Assembly: GCA_030632405.1 (NCBI GenBank)
Contig: DAOVUU010000225.1
Location: 1 to 5,228 of the forward strand
DNA: 5,228 bases
Source of the DNA: Desulfobulbaceae bacterium
GTDB lineage: Bacteria; Desulfobacterota; Desulfobulbia; Desulfobulbales; Desulfocapsaceae
Direction of reading: 5' to 3'
Shown: positions 1 to 4,994 of the stretch, one piece after another
How positions within the stretch are numbered: the first letter of the stretch is position 1
Layout of the letters: every line of letters starts with the position of its first letter
The notes under the pieces: generated by a model
What the model was told of the DNA's origin: nothing
What the model saw: the letters and a program-made list of their open reading frames with translations, nothing else
The model's database searches: none
Position numbers and translations under genes: made by a program

Positions 1-673
1 AGAAGAGGTCCTTTACCCGGCAATGGAGGATTATCAGCTAGATCTTATTATAGGTCAGGGACCAGGCGCCCGATCTGTGAAAATGGATCTGCCTAAATTT
101 ACTCTGGTTGGGGCAACTACCAGGACCGGCTTACTTACTCCGCCGCTGCGTGATCGTTTCGGGGTTATTCTTCGTCTCGAATTTTATTCTCCGGAAGAAC
201 TGGTCAGCATAGTGCAGCGGTCAGCGCTCATCCTTGGAATGCGGGTAGACCTGTCCGGTGCTCTGGAGCTTGGCAGGCGGTCCCGCGGGACGCCTCGAAT
301 CGCTAACCGATTGCTCAGGCGGGTAAGAGATTTTGCCCAGGTGGGCAAACATCCAGTGGTCGACAGTAAAGTGGCCAATGAAGCGCTTGATCTTCTCGGC
401 GTTGATCAGTTTGGTCTGGATGATATGGATCGTCGGATTATGTTGTCAATAATCGATAAGTTTCAGGGTGGGCCTATTGGTCTTGATACCCTGGCTACGG
501 TGGTTTGTGAAGAGAAAAATACTCTGGAAGATGTTTATGAGCCGTTTTTAATGCAGTCAGGCTTTCTCAAACGAACGCCCAGAGGACGTGTCGCAACAGT
601 GACGGCATATGAACATTTCAAGAGAAAGCTGCCCAGGCAGGAAACTATTCAACCGTCACTTTTTGACGATTGA
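1..673 (+). CDS. ruvB: RuvB, Holliday junction branch migration ATPase (5' partial)
   Basis: This is the C-terminal 223 residues of RuvB, the hexameric AAA+ motor that drives branch migration of Holliday junctions together with RuvA during recombination and repair. The first complete codon is at position 2, so the frame runs in from outside the window. The ATG at 23 is internal, because the family sequence [12 protein letters not shown] is already readable before it. Roughly the first 120 residues, including Walker A and Walker B, are missing compared with a usual length of about 335-345. Visible landmarks are sensor 1 (GATTRTG), the arginine-finger segment (PLRDRFG), sensor 2 ([16 protein letters not shown]) and the C-terminal winged helix (LDDMDRRIM, then [13 protein letters not shown]). 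The tail ends in QPSLFDD, which resembles a sliding-clamp-binding pentapeptide (see findings). ruvC or ruvA may lie upstream but cannot be seen. Identification is essentially certain. Confidence 0.97.
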   Translation, partial: EEVLYPAMEDYQLDLIIGQGPGARSVKMDLPKFTLVGATTRTGLLTPPLRDRFGVILRLEFYSPEELVSIVQRSALILGMRVDLSGALELGRRSRGTPRIANRLLRRVRDFAQVGKHPVVDSKVANEALDLLGVDQFGLDDMDRRIMLSIIDKFQGGPIGLDTLATVVCEEKNTLEDVYEPFLMQSGFLKRTPRGRVATVTAYEHFKRKLPRQETIQPSLFDD

Positions 674-690
674 GCGCCTACCTTCTTATG

Positions 691-733
691 GAACACGTAC
701 CAACCTAACGTGTTCGTGTATTTATAACACAAC
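691..733 (+). terminator. Hairpin after ruvB, possible weak terminator
   Basis: An 8-bp perfect inverted repeat, GAACACGT (691-698) and ACGTGTTC (708-715), with a 9-nt loop lies 18 nt after the ruvB stop. A second, alternative stem pairs GTT(C)GTGT (712-719) with ACACAAC (727-733), and it shares bases with the first, so the two cannot form together. Neither is followed by a clear T-tract, so this is not a canonical intrinsic terminator. It may still end or stabilise the ruvB transcript. Function is inferred from position only. Confidence 0.35.
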
Positions 734-795
734 CCTCACTTCTCACTGCATATTTATATATATCCGATCACAAGTCAGAGTGGTTTCTCTCATTT

Positions 796-815
796 TCCCC
801 ACTTTCCCCCACTTT
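796..815 (-). promoter_or_regulatory. Tandem MraZ-box-like repeats, minus-strand orientation
   Basis: Read on the minus strand, positions 815-806 give AAAGTGGGGG and 805-796 give AAAGTGGGGA, two adjacent 10-bp units with nine identical bases. MraZ binds direct repeats with a GTGG/TGGG core at 10-bp spacing, described as TGGG with 5-nt spacers in Escherichia coli and as AAAGTGG-type repeats in mycoplasmas. The match is better than that of the array next to the mraZ promoter. The orientation is opposite to mraZ, and the site lies about 325 bp upstream of its start codon. Binding is inferred, not shown. Confidence 0.5.
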
Positions 816-1043
816 TCTGTTTAAACGTGCCTTTCGTGCAAGTCCTTGTATTTGTATAAATTCATGCAATAATAGTCTGTTATCTATAATTTTGTTGATG
901 ACATTTGATTTGTCATTGAGTGCAGTAATATCAGTTTGTATCCAATATGTTGTGGCTTTTTTGTTTGTGGTACACTGCATATTGTGCTTTGGCATTGTTT
1001 GGAGAGTTTGCCTTATCTACCTGAAGTTTCGAAGGTTTTTTCC

Positions 1044-1071
1044 TTGACACATCGGTATTCTCTGTTATAAA
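1044..1071 (+). promoter_or_regulatory. Sigma70-type promoter of the mraZ/dcw cluster
   Basis: A perfect -35 hexamer TTGACA (1044-1049) is separated by 16 bp from TATAAA (1066-1071), a five-of-six match to the -10 consensus. The predicted transcription start is near 1078, giving a leader of about 60 nt before mraZ. This is the best promoter in the window and lies exactly where the Pmra promoter of dcw clusters is expected. Confidence 0.8.
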
Positions 1072-1078
1072 AAGAATG

Positions 1079-1118
1079 ATAGTGGTTTTTTGTGGGTTGT
1101 TTGGGTGTTTGGTGGTGG
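1079..1118 (+). promoter_or_regulatory. MraZ operator-like array, four 10-bp units
   Basis: Four consecutive 10-bp units begin at 1079, 1089, 1099 and 1109. GTGG cores sit at 1082, 1092 and 1112 in exact 10-bp register, and a TTGGG at 1101-1105 is shifted by one base. This matches the architecture of MraZ operators, which are short GTGG/TGGG direct repeats one helical turn apart. The array starts at the predicted transcription start and covers about +1 to +40, so bound MraZ would be well placed to block initiation or early elongation. The units are degenerate, and autoregulation is inferred from family knowledge. Confidence 0.6.
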
Positions 1119-1127
1119 AAATAGGTT

Positions 1128-1135
1128 GAGGGGGG
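1128..1135 (+). promoter_or_regulatory. Shine-Dalgarno of mraZ that fixes a non-ATG start
   Basis: GAGGGGGG lies 5-10 nt before the TTG at 1139 and the GTG at 1142. It supports initiation at one of these two non-ATG codons, since no ATG exists in frame near the conserved N-terminus (RGRF...EHTLDAKGR). Which of the two is used cannot be decided from sequence. Confidence 0.6.
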
Positions 1136-1138
1136 CAC

Positions 1139-1597
1139 TTGGTGATCAGAGGCCGGTTTCGAAGCAGAACGGAACATACACTGGATGCGAAGGGGAGGTT
1201 GAATTTCCCCAGTCGTTTTCGGGACGTGTTGCGTCAATGTGATTCTGAAATTCTTATGGTCGCCCCGTGGAACAAACATCTACGTGCATATCCGGTAGCG
1301 GAGTGGGAAGCTCTGGAAACGAAATTATTGACCCAGGGCGGAGGGCAGCCGGGGATAGCCAGTTTTGTTCGCTACGTGGTCGGCGGTGTTGCTAAATGTG
1401 TGCTCGATAAGCAGGGGCGCATTCGTTTGCCAGCCGATCTGCGTGCTGATGCCGATCTGGAAAAAGATATCGTTTTGACGGGGATGCTGGACTGGGTCGA
1501 GATCTGGGATAAGACGGCATGGCATGCCGAGAATCGGACTACCCGTGATAACTTTGAAGGACATGAGGAAAGCCTGGCGAAATTGGGTATTTTCTGA
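1139..1597 (+). CDS. mraZ: MraZ, transcriptional regulator of the dcw cluster
   Basis: MraZ is a DNA-binding protein of the SpoVT/AbrB (swapped-hairpin) fold that represses its own operon. The 152-residue product has the two expected repeats: the first around [17 protein letters not shown] (13-29) and the second around [12 protein letters not shown] (87-98), each with the hallmark D-x-x-G-R. Between them is the family stretch [17 protein letters not shown], and the C-terminal half has a typical VEIWDKTAW. The length fits the family (about 140-155). The start is TTG at 1139 or the adjacent GTG at 1142; no ATG is available. A GAGG-rich Shine-Dalgarno at 1128-1133 serves either, with about 7 nt spacing from its GAGG core to TTG and 10 to GTG. 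It is preceded by a strong promoter and a GTGG-repeat operator. Its stop overlaps the rsmH start by one base. Confidence 0.95.
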   Translation: MVIRGRFRSRTEHTLDAKGRLNFPSRFRDVLRQCDSEILMVAPWNKHLRAYPVAEWEALETKLLTQGGGQPGIASFVRYVVGGVAKCVLDKQGRIRLPADLRADADLEKDIVLTGMLDWVEIWDKTAWHAENRTTRDNFEGHEESLAKLGIF

Positions 1598-2502
1598 TGT
1601 CTGCAAGGTTGGATGTTGACCACATTCACACATCTGTGCTTCTGGCTGAGACTCTTGATTTTATAAACCCCACATCTGGTGGTGTATACGTGGACGGTAC
1701 CCTCGGGCTGGGAGGGCATTCGGAATCAATTCTTGACAGGTCCGGACCGGATGGAAAGGTAATAGCCTTTGAATGGGATGAAAGTGCGATAGAAAAGGCC
1801 AGGGCAAGGTTACTGCCGTATAAAAATCGTTTGCAGATAATACGACGGAATTTTGCTGAAATATCGGAAGGATTGGAGGATGCAAAAGTAACAGAAATTG
1901 ATGGTTTACTGATAGATGTCGGGCTGTCTTCCCTGCAGCTCGATGTGGGCGAGAGAGGGTTTAGTTTTCAGCGGGATGAAATTCTTGATATGCGGATGGA
2001 TAACCGGCAGGCGATAACCGCACAGTTTATTTTAGCGACGTGTTCTCAAACGGAACTTGCGGATATTTTCTTTTATTACGGTGAAGAACGTCAGGCCAGG
2101 CCGATCGCATCTGCCATAGTTGAGTATAGAGCCGATAAGGCTATTGAGACAACAAAGCAGCTGGTATCAATCATCACCAGAGCAGTACCAAAAAGGTATC
2201 ATCCTAAAAAAATCCACGCAGCAACCAAAGTTTTTCAGGCTTTAAGGATAGCTGTGAATACAGAATTGGAGAATCTTGCAAAGATACTCGAAGATGGGGT
2301 CAGGTTCCTTAAACCGGGGGCCAGGTTTTGTGTAATTTCCTTCCATTCACTTGAGGATCGTATCGTAAAGGCAAAATTTAAAAATAATGAAGAACTGGAA
2401 CTCCTTACGGCCAAAGCAGTCATGCCTTCGCCTGAAGAAATTGCGGTCAACAAAAGGTCTCGCAGTGCTCGATTAAGGGTTGCGCAGAAAAAAGATAAAT
2501 AA
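1597..2502 (+). CDS. rsmH: RsmH (MraW), 16S rRNA C1402 N4-methyltransferase
   Basis: RsmH uses S-adenosylmethionine to methylate N4 of C1402 in 16S rRNA, in the decoding centre of the small ribosomal subunit. The 301-residue product has the family motifs in order: HTSVLL near the N-terminus, the SAM-binding motif VDGTLGLGGHS (32-42), LLIDVGLSSLQLD (104-116), the GFSF...LDMRMD block, HAATKVFQALRIAVNTEL, ISFHSLEDRIVK and the C-terminal RSRSARLRVAQK. Length is typical (about 300-315). In the fourth block the usual acidic or glycine-rich lead-in is replaced by a lysine-rich HPKKIHAATK, a mild variation. The ATG overlaps the mraZ stop as TGATG, and no strong Shine-Dalgarno is seen, which suggests translational coupling to mraZ. 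ftsL follows after 12 nt. Confidence 0.97.
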   Translation: MSARLDVDHIHTSVLLAETLDFINPTSGGVYVDGTLGLGGHSESILDRSGPDGKVIAFEWDESAIEKARARLLPYKNRLQIIRRNFAEISEGLEDAKVTEIDGLLIDVGLSSLQLDVGERGFSFQRDEILDMRMDNRQAITAQFILATCSQTELADIFFYYGEERQARPIASAIVEYRADKAIETTKQLVSIITRAVPKRYHPKKIHAATKVFQALRIAVNTELENLAKILEDGVRFLKPGARFCVISFHSLEDRIVKAKFKNNEELELLTAKAVMPSPEEIAVNKRSRSARLRVAQKKDK

Positions 2503-2514
2503 TCAGGGGGATAT

Positions 2515-2910
2515 ATGAATTTTCAGAATACATCTCAGCCATATATGCGGCCAGTTATTCAGATCGGAGTGGGGCAGCACTCTCTGCGTCGAAGGAAAAG
2601 TAGTTTTCCTGTCAGTATTACTTTCTGGCGACCGGTCGGTAAGGTCCTGTTTCTGCTGATTCCCCTTATGCTGGCAATAAATTTGGGTGTTGCCTCTCTG
2701 GCGAGCAACACGAATGAGTCGATAATTGCATTGGAAAACAAGCGCCATGAGCTTATGGACAAAAATATAGAATTGCGAGCGAAGAAAGCGCGACTTCGGG
2801 GGCAGGAGCAATTTCAGCAACTGGCCGCAGAAAAGCTTTCCCTGTATGTGCATAAGAAGGGGCAGGTAGGAGTGTTTAGTAAGAGAAAAGGATATTTTGT
2901 ATATCTCTAA
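2515..2910 (+). CDS. ftsL: FtsL-like divisome membrane protein
   Basis: This is a 131-residue bitopic membrane protein between rsmH and the PBP-like gene, the standard ftsL position. FtsL forms a complex with FtsB and FtsQ and helps activate septal peptidoglycan synthesis by FtsW-FtsI. Visible features are a basic cytoplasmic N-terminus (RRRK at 25-28), one transmembrane helix at about 43-63, a coiled coil at about 66-98 (NESIIALENKRHELMDKNIEL), and a closing segment EKLSLYVHKKGQVGVF that matches the usual FtsL/DivIC ending with a hydrophobic LxL and a GQV turn. FtsL is poorly conserved, so the call rests on topology, length and gene order more than residue identity. Shine-Dalgarno AGGGGG (2505-2510) precedes the ATG. 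The next gene is 169 nt away, unusually far for this cluster. Confidence 0.8.
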   Translation: MNFQNTSQPYMRPVIQIGVGQHSLRRRKSSFPVSITFWRPVGKVLFLLIPLMLAINLGVASLASNTNESIIALENKRHELMDKNIELRAKKARLRGQEQFQQLAAEKLSLYVHKKGQVGVFSKRKGYFVYL

Positions 2911-2943
2911 TGAGATAATATTGGAGTAAGCAGGGACCTGTTT

Positions 2944-2970
2944 TTGTCTCTTTTTTGAGAGGTATATAAA
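2944..2970 (+). promoter_or_regulatory. Possible weak internal promoter before the PBP-like gene
   Basis: TTGTCT (2944-2949, four of six matches to the -35 consensus) and TATAAA (2965-2970) are separated by 15 bp, which is shorter than ideal. Its position in the long ftsL-PBP gap would give the PBP-like gene and murE an independent transcript. The support is only sequence similarity in an AT-rich stretch. Confidence 0.25.
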
Positions 2971-3012
2971 CGGAGGAAATTATTTCTAAATTATCAGAGT
3001 GAGGAACTTTTC

Positions 3013-3036
3013 ATGTCGATAGGCTGTTGGCTATAG
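3013..3036 (+). CDS. Possible seven-codon leader reading frame
   Basis: ATG at 3013 opens a frame encoding MSIGCWL that ends at TAG (3034-3036). A clear Shine-Dalgarno GAGGA (3001-3005) lies 7 nt before it, better than the one seen for the downstream PBP-like gene. Codons 1-4 overlap the 5' arm of a 9-bp inverted repeat (3015-3023 with 3046-3054), so a ribosome here would prevent that hairpin from forming. This is the arrangement of a translational or attenuation leader, but no family is known to me, and chance cannot be excluded for so short a frame. Confidence 0.3.
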   Translation: MSIGCWL

Positions 3037-3054
3037 ACTGAAGAACCTATCGAC
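3015..3054 (+). repeat. Inverted repeat/hairpin in the leader of the PBP-like gene
   Basis: GTCGATAGG (3015-3023) and CCTATCGAC (3046-3054) are perfect 9-bp complements around a 22-nt loop, ending 25 nt before the PBP-like start codon. No T-tract follows, so it is not an intrinsic terminator. It could be an RNA control element or a protein-binding dyad. It overlaps the possible leader reading frame. Confidence 0.55.
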
Positions 3055-3079
3055 CTGAGCAAGGTACCAGAGTGATAAT

Positions 3080-4963
3080 ATGGTCAGACAATCCCGCTTA
3101 CGAGTGCAGAAAAGTAAAAACTATAGGCGGGCTCTTTTTTTCGTTCTGTTTATTACTGCAGTTGCTGTAATCGGTTGGCAGGTTGATGAAAGATACCAGA
3201 TCGTAGATTACATAAAGGAGGTCATTTCAACAGGAAAAGAGACTGCATCTGCAGACGATATGTCCCGCGGTACTATCTATGACAGGAATCTGAAACAGAT
3301 TGCTGTTACCATGGCAAGGGTTTCCGTGTATGCCAGGATAAAAGAGATAAAATCCATATCTGAAACGGTAAAGGAGTTAGGTTCGATCCTGTCGTTAGAT
3401 ATGGTGAGGTTGCAGAAAAATCTGGAAACCGGCTCTTTGCGGGTATGGGTAGCCGAAGACATCAACCTGGAACAGGAAGATGCACTAAAGAAGAGGGAAC
3501 TGCCCGGGGTGTATCTCCAGCGTGAGCAGGTGAGGTTTTATCCCAATGATGCATACGCAGCACATTTGACAGGGTATGTCGATAATAATATCGGTCTCGC
3601 CGGGGTAGAATTTTATTACAATAGATTGCTTGCAAACCGGAAAATTGAAGAAAAAACAGAAAGCAGTCAGTTAAATTATTCCCAGGATCTGGTCCTGACA
3701 GTTGACCTTAAGATTCAAAAAATATTAGAAGATCTTGTCACAGATATTGGAAATCAACAGAATGTTACAAAAGTCGCTGCCTATGTAATGGAGGGAGCAA
3801 CTGGTGACATAGTTGGAGGTGCCCAATACCCAGGATTCAATCCCAATAAATTCACCAGGTATTCCCCAGAAGTTCTCGAAAATATTTTTTTAAAACCAAT
3901 AGCTATACCTCCAAAATTTAGACTTTTATTAAGAGATGCAGCCAATATCTATAGCAGTATAGCAGCTGGCTTGATGTCCCTGCCATGGTCGGTCCGGATT
4001 TTTAAAACAGATCTTGGCAGTCAGCTGAGACTCTGGGACTGGCTGGGATTGACAGAACAGTGGTCTACAGATTTTTCTGTATATAATCATACCGATAAAC
4101 ACAAGGAAACCGATACGAGGCCGTTTCCTTCTTCCAAATATCAATCTTATGGATTGGTACCTGAGCAGGCCACGCCCCTGAAAATTTTGACTGCAATGGC
4201 CGGAATTTTTAGTGGTGGAAATAAAATAAGACCTCATGTGGTTGCGGCTGTTTCAGATGCAGAATCGGGAAAAGAATATCTTCTCAATGCAAATGAGACT
4301 GAAACTGACCTGTTCGCTGAGATAGTAAAAGAAGGTGCAACAGAAATGGAGCGGATGTTGCGGAGTCAAGCCACTCCGGGTTCTTCCGGCGCGCTGCTTT
4401 TTAGAGATGAAAATCTCTTGTTCACGCCTTTCCCGTGGGGACCGGAATTTTCCAGCAACGAGATGGTCTTAGTCGTAATTCCGGCAGATATTACAACCTT
4501 GAGAATGCTTGTTGTGGTTGAGGGGCAGCCGGAATTTCCCTTGCCGAAAAAGAGATTGAAAAATACATTCCTTGAAAAAAGGATCGGACAAATCATCGAC
4601 AGGATTTCCGTATTGCAGCAGATTGGAAAAAGTGTTTCAGATGTTGTGGAAATTGAAATAAAAAATGTAGGTAACTATCCGCTGAAGAAAAACGTCGATG
4701 CACCTGTTCCTGATACCCTTAATTCCCTGGGAAAGGGAAAAGTGGCAATGGGGAAAATGCCTGATCTTAAAGGATTAAGTTTACGAAGAAGCCTGCAATT
4801 GCTGCAGCATCATAATGTTAAGATCAGATTTCGTGGAACCGGAAGGGTTGTGGCGCAGAAACCGCCGCCAGGAACGTCTCTTCAGGGATTGTCGGAATGT
4901 CTTTTGATTCTGGAGAAAGTAGAAGATATGAAAATCGAAAAAATGATAGAGTCCGGGCCTTGA
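3080..4963 (+). CDS. Class B PBP-like protein (FtsI position) lacking catalytic motifs, with PASTA domain
   Basis: This intact 627-residue protein has FtsI (PBP3) architecture. It has a short basic N-terminus, one transmembrane anchor (about 18-34), a dimerisation/pedestal domain starting at RGTIYDRN (63-70) and including YPNDAYAAHLTGYV and GLAGVEFYYNRLL, a transpeptidase-like domain (about 203-505) and one PASTA repeat (559-613). FtsI crosslinks septal peptidoglycan with FtsW. Here YPGFNPN (250-256) marks the approach to the active site, but the expected SxxK reads IPPKFR (276-281), the expected SSN reads SSI (292-294) with only about 13 residues between them instead of about 50, and no KTG or KSG occurs near 435-455. 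The later framework (YGLVPEQATPLKILTAMAGI, then VLVVIPA) persists. I infer a transpeptidase-dead scaffold. It could serve as ftsI in gene order only, so no symbol is given. The start is ATG at 3080; an in-frame stop at 3056-3058 excludes a longer N-terminus. The Shine-Dalgarno is weak. Confidence 0.85.
   Translation: MVRQSRLRVQKSKNYRRALFFVLFITAVAVIGWQVDERYQIVDYIKEVISTGKETASADDMSRGTIYDRNLKQIAVTMARVSVYARIKEIKSISETVKELGSILSLDMVRLQKNLETGSLRVWVAEDINLEQEDALKKRELPGVYLQREQVRFYPNDAYAAHLTGYVDNNIGLAGVEFYYNRLLANRKIEEKTESSQLNYSQDLVLTVDLKIQKILEDLVTDIGNQQNVTKVAAYVMEGATGDIVGGAQYPGFNPNKFTRYSPEVLENIFLKPIAIPPKFRLLLRDAANIYSSIAAGLMSLPWSVRIFKTDLGSQLRLWDWLGLTEQWSTDFSVYNHTDKHKETDTRPFPSSKYQSYGLVPEQATPLKILTAMAGIFSGGNKIRPHVVAAVSDAESGKEYLLNANETETDLFAEIVKEGATEMERMLRSQATPGSSGALLFRDENLLFTPFPWGPEFSSNEMVLVVIPADITTLRMLVVVEGQPEFPLPKKRLKNTFLEKRIGQIIDRISVLQQIGKSVSDVVEIEIKNVGNYPLKKNVDAPVPDTLNSLGKGKVAMGKMPDLKGLSLRRSLQLLQHHNVKIRFRGTGRVVAQKPPPGTSLQGLSECLLILEKVEDMKIEKMIESGP
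4754..4918 (+). other. PASTA domain of the PBP-like protein
   Basis: Residues 559-613 of the PBP-like product show the PASTA pattern: KMPDLKGLSLRRSLQLL, a short beta segment, GTGRVVAQKPPPGTSL, then a hydrophobic strand CLLILE. PASTA domains occur at the C-terminus of some class B PBPs and serine/threonine kinases, and bind peptidoglycan or neighbouring wall proteins in some cases. Here it is well conserved while the catalytic motifs are not. Confidence 0.85.
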
Positions 4964-4971
4964 TAAAAAAA

Positions 4972-4985
4972 CCGATTATCGGAAG
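4972..4985 (+). promoter_or_regulatory. Small palindrome overlapping the murE Shine-Dalgarno
   Basis: CCGAT-T-ATCGG (4972-4982) is a perfect 5-bp inverted repeat lying between the PBP-like stop and murE. Its right arm overlaps GGAAG (4981-4985), the likely murE ribosome binding site, 9 nt before the ATG. Folding would partly mask that site. It is short enough to be chance. Confidence 0.3.
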
Positions 4986-4994
4986 AAAAAACGA

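Larger units (their letters stand above)
674..1043. other. AT-rich intergenic gap between ruvB and the mraZ promoter
   Basis: This stretch carries no convincing gene on either strand. Open frames in it lack a good ribosome binding site and resemble no family I recognise. It contains the post-ruvB hairpin (691-733), a minus-strand pair of MraZ-like boxes (796-815) and a short inverted repeat ATGACA (898-903)/TGTCAT (911-916). The rest is T-rich on the + strand without recognisable RNA-gene structure. The length is unusual for a border between two core gene blocks, and it may hold a regulatory region or an unrecognised small RNA. Confidence 0.5.

Noticed and set aside
609..824. Plus-strand frame of 71 codons overlapping the ruvB end
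   Set aside because: Half of it is an out-of-frame reading of ruvB, and the rest is low-complexity translation of AT-rich intergenic DNA without a ribosome binding site.
846..873. Promoter-like TTGTAT with extended -10 TGC-AATAAT
   Set aside because: The -35 match is only three of six in AT-rich DNA, and a much stronger promoter lies at 1044-1071.
768..995. Minus-strand open frame of 75 codons in the ruvB-mraZ gap
   Set aside because: The composition looks random, no Shine-Dalgarno is seen, it runs through the MraZ-like repeats, and it resembles no family I know.
1013..1279. Minus-strand frame over the mraZ promoter and 5' end
   Set aside because: It is antisense to the well-supported promoter, operator and mraZ start, and its product has no recognisable pattern.
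1325..1719. Minus-strand frames of about 100-115 codons across mraZ and rsmH
   Set aside because: They are shadows of two certain genes, with no independent initiation signals.
2902..2917. TATCTC-taat-GAGATA hairpin at the ftsL stop as a terminator
   Set aside because: The stem is short and AT-rich, no T-tract follows, and terminating here would cut off the rest of the cluster.
2947..2960. TCTC-T6-GAGA hairpin in the ftsL-PBP gap
   Set aside because: A four-base stem around a T-only loop is too weak to support a structural or terminator call.
4004..4012. KTD (residues 309-311) of the PBP-like protein as a relic of KTG
   Set aside because: It falls soon after the SxN position, over 100 residues too early, and lacks the glycine.
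4451..4460. SSN tripeptide in the PBP-like protein (residues 458-460), a possible SxN motif
   Set aside because: It lies after the place where KTG should be and next to a predicted core strand, so it is in the wrong order and position for a catalytic SxN and is probably chance.
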